Of a DNA stretch of 64,000 nt, positions 1 to 8,206 are shown in pieces. The notes under the pieces were generated by a model. That model was given only the letters and a program-made list of their open reading frames with translations, searched no databases and was not told the origin of the DNA. The DNA lies in contig NZ_JAHRCY010000031.1 in assembly GCF_019083965.1 (NCBI RefSeq), positions 1-64,000 on the forward strand, written 5' to 3'. The translations under genes were made by a program, and so were the position numbers. Source of the stretch: Catellatospora tritici (GTDB lineage: Bacteria; Actinomycetota; Actinomycetes; Mycobacteriales; Micromonosporaceae). Within the stretch, counting starts at the first letter, position 1. Every line of letters starts with the position of its first letter.

Positions 1-2041
1 CCTCATACCCGGTCACCCCGACGTTGTCCGTCGACGCCGTCCAGGAGAGGCTGACCGTGGTGTCGGACTTGCCGGTCGAGGACAGCACCGGGGCGCTCGG
101 CGCGGTGCAGTCGCCCGAGCAGCCGGTGGTCGTCGCCGACACCGCCGCGGACTGGCCGGACACGTTGCCCGCGGCGTCCAGCGCGCGGACCGTGTACTGG
201 TAGGTGTTGCCCGGACTGCGGCCGGTGTCGGTGAAGGTCGTGCCCGTGGGTGAGCCCGCCACGACGCCATCGCGCAGCACCTGGTAGCCGGTCACGCCGA
301 CGTTGTCGGTCGAGGCCGACCAGGACAGCGACACGCTGGTGTCGGTCCGGGCGGTCACCGCCAGGCCGGTCGGCACCGACGGTGCCGCGCAGTCACCGGT
401 GCAGGCGTTGGTGCTGACCCCGCCGAGGTTGACCCAGCCGTCGGTGCCCTGGTTGGTGTTGGCGAACGACAGCGGCAGGCGCGGCCGCCACTGGTCGATG
501 ATCCAGTCGGTGAGCCTGCTGGCGGCCGGACGGGCGCGCAGCACGTCGGCGGTGACCGTCTCCAGCGGGTTGCGCACCTTCAGCACCAGGCTGTAGTTGC
601 CCGCGGGCACACCCGCGGTGCTGACCGTGGTGGAGAAGTTCACCGGGCGGCCGAAGTCGAGGTACTTCGGGTCGGCGCCCACGTTCCAGTCGGGGAAGGC
701 CCGGATCTGCAGGGGCTGCACGGTACGCAGGTCCCAGCTGGTGTCCCAGGTCTTGACGACGTTGCCCGCGCTGTCGCGCAGGCCGAGCTGGACCGTCCAC
801 GGGTAGTAGAACGGTGCCACGCCGTTGTTCTGCACGGTCACGCCGACCTTGAAGTTGCCCGACGCGACGGCGTTGAAGTTGGCCTGCGGGATGTGCAGGT
901 TGTAGCCCATCTTGCGGACCCCGGCCGACACCTTCGGGTCGGTGGCGCTGTACCCGCCCGCGCCGGTCTGGTTGATCATCCAGCTGATGTGGGTGAGCTC
1001 GGTCGCGGCCAGCACGTTGTCGACCTGGCCCGAGCCGTTGGGCCAGTCGGTGTAGAGGCTGCCCTGGATCTCGGGGCGGGCCTCGCCGCCGATGGACTGG
1101 GTGATCCACCGGTTCTCGGTGCCGGTGTTGAGCTGCAGCTGCAGGAACGCGTCGTCCCAGCCGTTCATGGACATCGGCAGGGTCATGCCCTTGAGCTGCC
1201 CGTTGCGGATCTCCTTGTACGGCCAGGAGTCGTCGTGGAACCCGATGTTGGCCGTGCCCTCGGTGCCCGCCAGCGGGTAGCGGACCTCGACCTGGATGTT
1301 GGAGAACGCCGTGTCGGCCGCGCCGATGATGGTGCGGATCGTCGCGTCGGTCGGCATCAGGTTCGGGTAGCCGTCGGCGGTGTCGCGGTCGTAGGGCCAG
1401 GTGTGCCACTCGCCCCACAGCCCGACCAGGCCCAGCGTCATGAACCCGATGCGCGGGTCGGCGGTGCCGCCGGGACCGGCGTGGTCGTACTTGGCCGCGA
1501 ACGCGTTGATGAACGTGGTCAGCGCGGCGATCACGTCGGGGTCGTCGTAGTCGGGGCTGACCGTGCCCCAGAACCCGTTGGTACGCAGCGCCATCTTGCC
1601 GTTCAGGCACGGCGGGATGCCGTTGCCCGGGTGGGTGCCGCTGCCGCCGGGGTATTCGAGGTAGAACCGGAACGCGACCTGGCGGCTCCAGACGGCCGCC
1701 TCGTCGAGGGCCTTCTCGAACACGCTCCAGTCGATGTTGGCGCAGTTGGCCGGGTCCTTCATCACCTCGTTGAGCGCGAAGTAACTCCAGACCAGGCCGC
1801 CGGGGTACTTGGTGGACAGGTTGTCCCCGGGGAACAGGTACGGGGCGAACCCCTTCAGCGGCTGGCCGACAGGGGCGTCGGCGTAGGCGTAGGTGTGGGT
1901 GCTGAGGCTGGTGTCCGGGCCGGGTCCGGCCGCCGGGCGTGGCGGCGGGCCCGCCGGTGCCGCCGCCGCCGGGGCGGCGGCGGGCAGCGTGAGCGTCAGC
2001 GCTGCCGCGGTGACCGCGAGCAGTCTGCGTAGCTGGGGCAT
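1..2041 (-). CDS. Secreted DUF4874/DUF4832 protein with FN3 domains (C-terminus off the left edge)
   Basis: The reading frame is open from an ATG at 2041 to the window edge, so at least 680 residues are visible and the end is missing. It begins with a Sec signal peptide (Arg-rich, then an Ala/Leu core, about residues 1-28). A DUF4874-type region follows, with the signature G-L-W-G-E-W-H-T-W, then a DUF4832 region containing GGEARPEIQ. From about residue 550 there are two fibronectin type III modules, each preceded by a C-x-G-D-C linker. It is the third gene of a leftward run of paralogues, 51 bp behind the previous gene. Function is not established for the family; the position beside sugar transport genes suggests action on an extracellular glycan. 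FN3 modules are common spacers in actinobacterial secreted glycosidases. Confidence 0.85.
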   Translation of the reverse strand, partial: MPQLRRLLAVTAAALTLTLPAAAPAAAAPAGPPPRPAAGPGPDTSLSTHTYAYADAPVGQPLKGFAPYLFPGDNLSTKYPGGLVWSYFALNEVMKDPANCANIDWSVFEKALDEAAVWSRQVAFRFYLEYPGGSGTHPGNGIPPCLNGKMALRTNGFWGTVSPDYDDPDVIAALTTFINAFAAKYDHAGPGGTADPRIGFMTLGLVGLWGEWHTWPYDRDTADGYPNLMPTDATIRTIIGAADTAFSNIQVEVRYPLAGTEGTANIGFHDDSWPYKEIRNGQLKGMTLPMSMNGWDDAFLQLQLNTGTENRWITQSIGGEARPEIQGSLYTDWPNGSGQVDNVLAATELTHISWMINQTGAGGYSATDPKVSAGVRKMGYNLHIPQANFNAVASGNFKVGVTVQNNGVAPFYYPWTVQLGLRDSAGNVVKTWDTSWDLRTVQPLQIRAFPDWNVGADPKYLDFGRPVNFSTTVSTAGVPAGNYSLVLKVRNPLETVTADVLRARPAASRLTDWIIDQWRPRLPLSFANTNQGTDGWVNLGGVSTNACTGDCAAPSVPTGLAVTARTDTSVSLSWSASTDNVGVTGYQVLRDGVVAGSPTGTTFTDTGRSPGNTYQYTVRALDAAGNVSGQSAAVSATTTGCSGDCTAPSAPVLSSTGKSDTTVSLSWTASTDNVGVTGYE

Positions 2042-2092
2042 GTGCTGGTGTTCCTTTCGTGGACGGAGTGGCAGGAACAGGTCGCGGGCCGG

Positions 2093-3457
2093 TCAGCGGG
2101 TGGTGACGGTGCCCAGGTGCAGCCAGCCGGAGTGGGTGTCCTGGCTGGTGTTGGCGAAGCGCAGCGGGATGCCCTGGGGCAGCGGGTTGGCCATGCGCAG
2201 GACGATGTCGTAGCTGCCGCGCCGCAGGCCGTGGGTGTTGATCACGGTGGACAGCTCGGTGGGGTCCGCGCCGGGCTGAATGCCGGTCACGGTCCAGCCG
2301 GTCTGCCAGCGGGCGACGACGCGGCCCTGGTCGTCGAGCGCGGCCAGTTCGGCCGTCCAGGGGTAGTAGAACGGCGCGGTGCCGCGGTTGGCGATGCGTA
2401 CCGACACGCGCTGGGCGCTGACGGCGGCCTCGGTGACGGTCAGCTCGTAGCCGAGCGACTTGGCGGCCTGCACGGCGCGGAAGTACTCGTCACCGGGGTA
2501 GCCGGTCGGCGCGAACGCGGCGTGGTTGATCAGCCAGGAGGCGTGGGTCTGGTCGACCGAGGCGGTGTAGTCCTCGTACTGGCCGCAGCTGACCGGCTCC
2601 TCGAACACGCAGGACTGGATCTCCGGGCGCAGCTCGCCGCCGACGGGCTCGGTGCGCCACTTGTCGGTGACACCCTCGTCGATGAGGCGCTGCACGAAGT
2701 GCCACGAGGTCGGCGGCAGGGTCTCGAACGCGAACGAGTCGTCGTGGTAGCCGATGGCCAGGTCTTTGTTCTGCGGGCTCGGGTAGCGGGCCAGCAGCCG
2801 GGTCCGGTCGAACGCGTCGTCGTACTCGGTCAGGATGCGGGTGAGGATGGCGGTGTCGGGCATCCAGTTCTCGGGGTTGGTCCAGCCGTCGTACGGCCAG
2901 GTGTGCCACTCACCCCAGAAGCCGATCAAACCCAGGGTGATGAACCCGATGCGCGGGTCGCCGTCGTAGCGGCGGCCGAACGCGGTGATGAAGTCCTCGA
3001 GGGCCGAGACCAGGCGCGGGTCGCTGTAGTCGGGGGCGACGCTGACGCCGTTGTTGCCGAAGTCGTCGTAGGCGTGCGTGGCCAGGCCCTGGTCCAGCAG
3101 GTACTGCGGGACCCCGGTGGGCTTGCCCGGGTAGTCGAGGTAGAAGCGGAAGACGGCCTGGTGGCCGCGCGAGGCGATGTCGTTGAGCTGCTTCTCCAGG
3201 GCGTTCCAGCGGAACTGGTGCGGGCCGGTCATCACGTCGCGCAGCGGCAGGTAGAACCATTCCATGCTGTACGGGAAGGTCTCGTAACTGCCCGCGTACG
3301 GGATGAAGCCCTTGAGGGGGTTGTCGGCGGGGGCGGACGAGTAGGTCAGCGGGGCCCACTGCGGGGTGCTCGGGGCGGGTCCGGCCACGGCGGGTGCCCC
3401 GGCGGCGAGGGTGAACGTCACCAGGAGGGCGACGGTGATTCGTACCGTTCGTCTCAT
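2093..3457 (-). CDS. Secreted DUF4874/DUF4832 protein, single-domain form
   Basis: This 454-residue protein starts at an ATG and has a clear signal peptide ending near AGAPAVAG (residues 19-26). It is the minimal version of the family: it carries the core shared with both neighbours but no FN3 or carbohydrate-binding module. Landmarks are DNPLKG near residue 45, DPRIGFI then GFWGEWHTW (Glu183), IGYHDDS, GGELRPEIQ (Glu275) and a C-terminal beta-rich region with PFYYPW. Two acidic residues, Glu183 and Glu275, are conserved in all three paralogues and are plausible catalytic carboxylates, but that is inference. It lies 71 bp downstream of the 868-residue paralogue and is likely cotranscribed with it. 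Confidence 0.88.
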   Translation of the reverse strand: MRRTVRITVALLVTFTLAAGAPAVAGPAPSTPQWAPLTYSSAPADNPLKGFIPYAGSYETFPYSMEWFYLPLRDVMTGPHQFRWNALEKQLNDIASRGHQAVFRFYLDYPGKPTGVPQYLLDQGLATHAYDDFGNNGVSVAPDYSDPRLVSALEDFITAFGRRYDGDPRIGFITLGLIGFWGEWHTWPYDGWTNPENWMPDTAILTRILTEYDDAFDRTRLLARYPSPQNKDLAIGYHDDSFAFETLPPTSWHFVQRLIDEGVTDKWRTEPVGGELRPEIQSCVFEEPVSCGQYEDYTASVDQTHASWLINHAAFAPTGYPGDEYFRAVQAAKSLGYELTVTEAAVSAQRVSVRIANRGTAPFYYPWTAELAALDDQGRVVARWQTGWTVTGIQPGADPTELSTVINTHGLRRGSYDIVLRMANPLPQGIPLRFANTSQDTHSGWLHLGTVTTR

Positions 3458-3486
3458 TTAAGCCTTCTTCAGGGCAGGGTGGATGA

Positions 3487-3511
3487 CCGGCCGGGCAGTT
3501 CGCCCGGCCGG
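3487..3511 (-). terminator. Hairpin between two DUF4832 genes
   Basis: A perfect 10-bp GC stem (3487-3496 pairing with 3502-3511) with a 5-nt loop lies in the 71-bp gap between two genes of the leftward run. There is no U-tract. It may protect or attenuate the upstream message rather than end it completely. Confidence 0.5.
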
Positions 3512-3528
3512 GGTTCAGTGGGGATGGA

Positions 3529-4263
3529 TCAGCCGACCGTGATGCGGTCGAGGTCGGGTGCCCAACCGCTGGGGTTGGTCACCGTGATGGTGTTGGTTCC
3601 GGCGGAGAGGTTCAGCGTGAAGCTGGTGGAGCCGACGGTGTCCCAGTTGGCGGTGGCCGGGAAGCTGACGCTCTGCCCGTTGAACAGGGCCGTCCGGGCC
3701 ACAGCCGAGGCGTAGTACACGGTGATCGTCTTCGCCCCGCCGGTGCCACCGGCGACGCCGGTGAAGGCGAGCGTGCCGCTGTTGTTGCCGACATAGCCGA
3801 CCTTCGCCCCGCCCGAGCACGCGGCGCAGGACGACACCGCCGCCCCGCCGGACAGCGTGTTGCCGGATGCCTCGGCCTCGTAGCCGGTCGGTCCGGTGCC
3901 GCCGCCGGAGGTGGCGACGGTGATGCGGTCGAGGTCCGGCGCCCAGCCGCCGGGGTTGGTGACGTTGATGGTGTTGGTTCCGGCGGCCAGGTTGAGGGTG
4001 AAGGAGACGGAACCGAGGGTGTCCCAGTTGGCGGTGGCCGGGAAGCTGACGGACTGCCCGTTGAACAGGGCCGTCCGGGCCACAGCCGAGGCGTAGTACA
4101 CGGTGATCGTCTTCGCCCCGCCCGTGCCACCGGCGACCGCGGCGATCGCCAGCGTGCCGCTGTTGTTGCCGACATAGCCGACCTTCGCCCCGCCCGAGCA
4201 CGCGGCGCAGGACGACACCACCGCCCCGCCGGACAGCGTGTTGCCGGATGCCTCGGCCTCGTA
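3529..4263 (-). repeat. Tandem 381-bp repeat encoding duplicated CBM35-like modules
   Basis: The two modules are repeated at the DNA level with an exact offset of 381 bp (127 codons): for example the same 10-mer at 3541 and 3922, and ctcggcctcg at 3871 and 4252. Long stretches around 3650-3770 and 4031-4151 are almost base-for-base identical. This indicates a recent in-frame duplication or gene conversion. Confidence 0.85.
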
Positions 4264-6135
4264 GCTGGCGGTCCCACCGCCACCCGCCGAGGTGGAGACG
4301 TTGAGCTGCGCCGACGCCGCCGAGTAGTTGCCCGCGGCGTCGTAGGCCTTGACCGTGTACGAGTACGCCGTCGACGCGGTCAGGCCGGTGTCGGTGAACG
4401 ACGTGCCGGTCGAGGTGCCGACCGGGCTGCCGCCGCGCAGGATCTGGTACCCGGTCACCCCGACGTTGTCGGTGGCGGCGGTCCAGGTCAGCGACACCGA
4501 CGACGAGGTCTGCCCGGTGGAGGCCAGCCCGGTCGGGGTGCTCGGCGCGGTGGTGTCGCCGCCGCTGGTGCCGACGGTCGCCGCGCCGAGGTGCAGCCAG
4601 CCGTCGGCCTGCTGGGTGGCGTTGGCGAAGCGCAGCTTCTTGGCGTTGGCGTTCACGCTCTCCAGCGGGTTCTTCACCCGCAGCACCCACTGGTAGCCGC
4701 CCTGCGCCAGCCCGCTGAGGTCGACGGAGGTCTGGAAGTACTGCGCGTAGCCGTAGTCGCGGTAGCTCGGGTCGGCGCCGGTGTTCCAGTCGGGGAAGTT
4801 GCGGATCGTCCTCGGTTGCACGGTCCGCAGGTCCCACGGGGTGTCCCAGGTCCGCACCACGTTGCCGGAGCCGTCCTTCAGGCCGAGGGTCATCGTCCAC
4901 CGGTAGTAGAACGGGGCCACGCCGGTGTTGCTGACCTGCACGCCCACGTTGGTGGTGCCGCTGGCGGTGTTCTTGAAGTACGCGTTGTCGACGGTCAGGT
5001 TGTAGCCCATCAGCCGCACCGCGGCGGCGACATTCGCGTCGCCTGCGGCGTAGCCACCGCTCTGCTCGTTGATCATCCAGGTGGCATGGTCGAGTTCGAT
5101 GCACGCCTTGAGGTTGTCGACCGCGCCGGAGCCGTTCGGCCAGTACTGGAACGCGGTGGACTGGATCTCGGGGCGCAGCTCGCCGCCCATCGAGCTGGTG
5201 ATCCACTTGTTCTCGGTGCCGACGTTGAGCTTGCGCTGCAGCTGGGCGTATGACGCGCCGCCCATGGAGGCGGGCAGCGTGACGCCCTGCAGCGGCGAGC
5301 CCTCGCGGAAGCAGAACGAGTCGTCGTGGTAGCCGATGTCGCGGCCGTTGGCCGCGCCGCCCGCGGCGTCGGGATAGCGGATCTCCACCTTGGTGGTGTT
5401 GAACGCGCTGTCGTATGCCGCCACCAGCTGCGCGCCGTTGGCGTCGGTGGGCATGTAGTTGGGGCGACCGTCGGCGGTGTCGGTGTCGTAGGGCCAGGTG
5501 TGCCACTCGCCCCACAGCCCGACCAGGCCGAGGTGGATGAACCCGATGCGCGGGTCGCCGTCGTAGCGGGCGCCGAACGCCGCGATGAAGTTCTTCAGCG
5601 CGTTGATCAGGAACGGGCTGTCGTAGTCGGGGTGCGTGACGTTCCAGTACGTGTCGGAGCGGTAGGTGACGTTGCCGTTGAAGCAGGCCGGGATGGCGTT
5701 GGCCGGGTGGCTGCCGGTGCCGCCGGGGTAGGTCAGGTAGACGCGCAGGGCGGCCTGGTTGCCGTACGTCGCGGTCTCGGCCAGCATGCTGTCGATGATC
5801 GACCAGTTGTAGCCGGCGCAGTTCGAGGCATTGGTCATGATCTCGGAGAGGCCGAAGTAACCCCAGGTCAGCGCGTGTGGGTAGCCGGTGTTCTGGTTGC
5901 CGCCGGGTGAGTAGAACTTCGCCCAGCCCTTCAGCGGGTTGTCCACCGGCCCGGGTGCCGCGGTCAGCGGATGGACCTGCAGCGCCGGGTCGGGACTGGC
6001 CGGTGCGGCGGGACGGGCGGGCGGCCCGGCCGGCGCCGCCTGGGCGCCCGCCGGGACGGTCAGGATCAGGGCGGCGCCGAGCACGGCGGTGCCCAGTGCG
6101 GCCAGCAGCGTCCGGCCGCGGTTACGTGAATTCAT
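3529..6135 (-). CDS. Secreted DUF4874/DUF4832 protein with FN3 and two tandem CBM35-like modules
   Basis: The 868-residue protein starts at an ATG preceded by GGAGAG. Order of parts: Sec signal peptide (about 1-33), DUF4874/DUF4832 core (about 55-520) with GLWGEWHTW (Glu210) and GGELRPEIQ (Glu319), one FN3 domain (about 530-620), then two near-identical CBM35-like modules (about 627-745 and 753-868). The modules open with YEAEASGNTLSGGA, carry a CAACSGG motif and end with WAPDLDRITV. CBM35 modules of this type are often attached to actinobacterial galactoside hydrolases. It is the first gene of the leftward run, divergent from the sugar ABC transporter, so the two sides are probably co-regulated. 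The enzymatic activity of the core is unknown. Confidence 0.88.
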   Translation of the reverse strand: MNSRNRGRTLLAALGTAVLGAALILTVPAGAQAAPAGPPARPAAPASPDPALQVHPLTAAPGPVDNPLKGWAKFYSPGGNQNTGYPHALTWGYFGLSEIMTNASNCAGYNWSIIDSMLAETATYGNQAALRVYLTYPGGTGSHPANAIPACFNGNVTYRSDTYWNVTHPDYDSPFLINALKNFIAAFGARYDGDPRIGFIHLGLVGLWGEWHTWPYDTDTADGRPNYMPTDANGAQLVAAYDSAFNTTKVEIRYPDAAGGAANGRDIGYHDDSFCFREGSPLQGVTLPASMGGASYAQLQRKLNVGTENKWITSSMGGELRPEIQSTAFQYWPNGSGAVDNLKACIELDHATWMINEQSGGYAAGDANVAAAVRLMGYNLTVDNAYFKNTASGTTNVGVQVSNTGVAPFYYRWTMTLGLKDGSGNVVRTWDTPWDLRTVQPRTIRNFPDWNTGADPSYRDYGYAQYFQTSVDLSGLAQGGYQWVLRVKNPLESVNANAKKLRFANATQQADGWLHLGAATVGTSGGDTTAPSTPTGLASTGQTSSSVSLTWTAATDNVGVTGYQILRGGSPVGTSTGTSFTDTGLTASTAYSYTVKAYDAAGNYSAASAQLNVSTSAGGGGTASYEAEASGNTLSGGAVVSSCAACSGGAKVGYVGNNSGTLAIAAVAGGTGGAKTITVYYASAVARTALFNGQSVSFPATANWDTLGSVSFTLNLAAGTNTINVTNPGGWAPDLDRITVATSGGGTGPTGYEAEASGNTLSGGAAVSSCAACSGGAKVGYVGNNSGTLAFTGVAGGTGGAKTITVYYASAVARTALFNGQSVSFPATANWDTVGSTSFTLNLSAGTNTITVTNPSGWAPDLDRITVG

Positions 6136-6394
6136 GTCGCTCTCCGGTGCGGGAGTCGGGCAGATCTCCTGGCGGTGCGCCGCTCGCGCAGCGGTCCGCG
6201 CGGCGGTGGTGCGAGTGGTGCGACGTTCGATGCGCTGGTCAAGGCGTGGGTATGGTGCTCCACGCCCTCACCTCCTCGGCCTGCGTTACCGAAGCAATAC
6301 GAAGAGGTGTTGACAAAATTTCGAAGGTCTACATCATTATTCGAGAGCGGGGCGGCTGGCAAGAGCCGACCGAGAGACGGATCTGAGGACGTGG
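6136..6394. promoter_or_regulatory. Divergent intergenic region between DUF4832 genes and sugar ABC operon
   Basis: This 259-bp gap separates two divergent ATG starts (6135 leftward, 6395 rightward). Its right half (6291-6350) is strikingly AT-rich for this genome. It contains TTGACA at 6310-6315 followed by AT-rich sequence with a poor -10 candidate, CATTAT at 6335-6340 (19-bp spacer). A site matching one in front of the ROK gene overlaps the TTGACA. It probably holds both divergent promoters and the operator. Confidence 0.55.
6310..6319 (-). promoter_or_regulatory. Candidate ROK operator, copy 1
   Basis: Read on the minus strand this is ATTTTGTCAA. It matches ATTTTGTAAA at 11212-11221, in front of the ROK regulator gene, in 9 of 10 positions. 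On the plus strand it overlaps the TTGACA of the transporter promoter, so binding there would block transcription. Confidence 0.4.
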
Positions 6395-7276
6395 ATGAGC
6401 TCGACAAAACAGCGCGATGACCGGCGGGCGGCATGGTGGTTCCTGCTGCCGGTGCTGGTCGGATTCGCCGTCTTCTACGGCTACCCCGCCGCCCGGGGCA
6501 TCTGGTACTCGGTCACCGACTACACGATGCTCAACACCCCGTCCTACGTCGGCGCGGAGAACTACGCCAAGCTCATGGCCGACGACCAGTTCTGGAACTC
6601 ACTGCTGGTCACCGCCTGGTACGTGGTGCTCAACATCGGCTCGCAGACGCTGCTGGCGCTGGGCATCGCGACACTGATGCACCGCCTGACCCGCTCGGTC
6701 GCGCTGCGGGCGATGCTGCTGCTGCCGTGGCTGGTCCCCAACGTCACCGTCGGCCTGCTGTGGATGTGGCTGCTGGACACCAACCTCGGGTTCGTCAACC
6801 ACCTGCTCGACACCTTCGGCCTCGGCCCGGTCGGCTTCTTCACCGACGAGACCTGGGCGATGCCATCGGTGGCCGCCGTCAACACCTGGGCCTACACCGG
6901 GTACACCGCGCTGCTGCTCTACGCCGGAATGCTGCAGATCCCGCAGTACCTGTACGAGAGCGCGGCGATCGACGGCGCCGCCGAGTGGCGGATGTTCCGC
7001 CGGATCACGCTGCCGCTGCTGCGCCCCGTCCTGGCCCTGGTGCTGGTGGTGTCCCTGATCGGCTCGTTCCAGATCTTCGACACCATCGCGGTCACCACCA
7101 AGGGCGGCCCGGTCGCGGCCACCCGGGTCATCTACTACTTCATCTACCAGCAGGCATTCAAGTTCTTCCACCTGAGTTACGCCGCGGCCGCGGCCGTCTG
7201 CCTGGCCCTGATCCTCGGCGTGCTCACCGCGATACAGATGCGCCTGCTGCGCGCGTCCCGCTCGGACCTGGCGTGA
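6395..7276 (+). CDS. Sugar ABC transporter permease (MalF/LacF type)
   Basis: This 293-residue inner-membrane protein has six predicted membrane segments, the first at about residues 14-35. It carries the permease EAA loop (ESAAIDGAAEWRMFRRITLP, about residues 188-207), which docks on the transport ATPase. The ATG has GAGGA 5-6 nt upstream. It is the first gene of the rightward operon, followed after 14 nt by the second permease and then the binding protein. No ATPase gene is present in the locus; in actinomycetes such carbohydrate importers commonly share the ATPase MsiK. The substrate is probably a galactoside oligosaccharide, inferred from the downstream GH36 enzyme. Confidence 0.93.
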   Translation: MSSTKQRDDRRAAWWFLLPVLVGFAVFYGYPAARGIWYSVTDYTMLNTPSYVGAENYAKLMADDQFWNSLLVTAWYVVLNIGSQTLLALGIATLMHRLTRSVALRAMLLLPWLVPNVTVGLLWMWLLDTNLGFVNHLLDTFGLGPVGFFTDETWAMPSVAAVNTWAYTGYTALLLYAGMLQIPQYLYESAAIDGAAEWRMFRRITLPLLRPVLALVLVVSLIGSFQIFDTIAVTTKGGPVAATRVIYYFIYQQAFKFFHLSYAAAAAVCLALILGVLTAIQMRLLRASRSDLA

Positions 7277-7290
7277 AGGGGCGCACAGAC

Positions 7291-8175
7291 ATGAAGCGAA
7301 AGACTTTCAGCCCCGGCCGCGCGCTGGCCTGGACGGCGATGGCCCTGGTCATCCTGGTGACCCTGTTCCCCTTCTGGTGGATGGTCCGCACCGCGCTGAC
7401 CCCGGCCGCCGACCTGTTCGGCGACAACTCCTCCCTGCTCCCCCACCACCCGACCCTGATCAACTTCATCCGGGTGCTGGGGCTGACCACCGAGGCCGAG
7501 GCCCGCGCCGCCGGGGGCTCCGGCGCCCAGATCAACTTCGCGGCGTACCTGCTGAACTCGATCATCTACTGCGGACTGATCGCGGCGCTGCAGACCCTGT
7601 TCTGCGCGATGGCCGGATACGCCTTCGCCCGGCTGCGCTTCCCCGGCCGCGACCTGGTGTTCGCGATCGTGATCGCGGCGCTGATGGTGCCGCCGATCTT
7701 CACGCTGCTGCCCAACTTCATCCTGGTCAAGGACCTCGGCCTGATGAACACGATGGCCGGCATGGTCGCCCCGACCATCCTGATGACGCCGTTCGCGGTG
7801 TTCTTCCTGCGCCAGTTCTTCCTGTCGCCGCCACGCGACGTGGAGGAGGCGGCCATCCTCGACGGCAACGGCGCCTGGGGCATCTTCTGGCGCATCGCGC
7901 TGCCGATGAGCCGCGGCCCGCTGATCACCATCGGGATGACCACCACCGTGTGGGCCTGGAAGGACTTCCTGTGGCCGCTGCTGGTCGGCCGCGACGAGGA
8001 CAACCGTCTGGTCACCGTCGCGCTCGGCGTCTTCCTGCAGCAGTCCCCCAACACCCAACCCGACTGGACCGGCCTGATGGCCGCCTCGACGCTGTCGGTC
8101 CTGCCCGTCCTGGTGCTGCTGATCCTCATGGGCAAGCGGCTGGTCCAGTCCCTGAACTTCACCGGCAGCAAGTAG
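7291..8175 (+). CDS. Sugar ABC transporter permease (MalG/LacG type)
   Basis: The 294-residue membrane protein partners with the preceding permease. It has a hydrophobic first segment (about residues 11-30), a periplasmic-side loop rich in Ala/Gly (about 55-75), and the EAA motif VEEAAILDGNGAWGIFWRIA. I chose the ATG at 7291 because AAGGGG lies at 7276-7280 with good spacing. An in-frame GTG at 7273 overlapping the upstream stop is possible but lacks a ribosome-binding site. It ends in a typical short cytoplasmic tail. Confidence 0.92.
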   Translation: MKRKTFSPGRALAWTAMALVILVTLFPFWWMVRTALTPAADLFGDNSSLLPHHPTLINFIRVLGLTTEAEARAAGGSGAQINFAAYLLNSIIYCGLIAALQTLFCAMAGYAFARLRFPGRDLVFAIVIAALMVPPIFTLLPNFILVKDLGLMNTMAGMVAPTILMTPFAVFFLRQFFLSPPRDVEEAAILDGNGAWGIFWRIALPMSRGPLITIGMTTTVWAWKDFLWPLLVGRDEDNRLVTVALGVFLQQSPNTQPDWTGLMAASTLSVLPVLVLLILMGKRLVQSLNFTGSK

Positions 8176-8206
8176 CAACACCCAACCCTCGAGAAAGAAG
8201 GAACCG

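Noticed and set aside
393..1610. Long minus-strand frame rich in Arg/Pro/His overlapping the leftmost gene
   Set aside because: It is a GC-driven shadow of the DUF4832 gene in another frame; composition is low-complexity with no domain, whereas the true frame has signal peptide and motifs.
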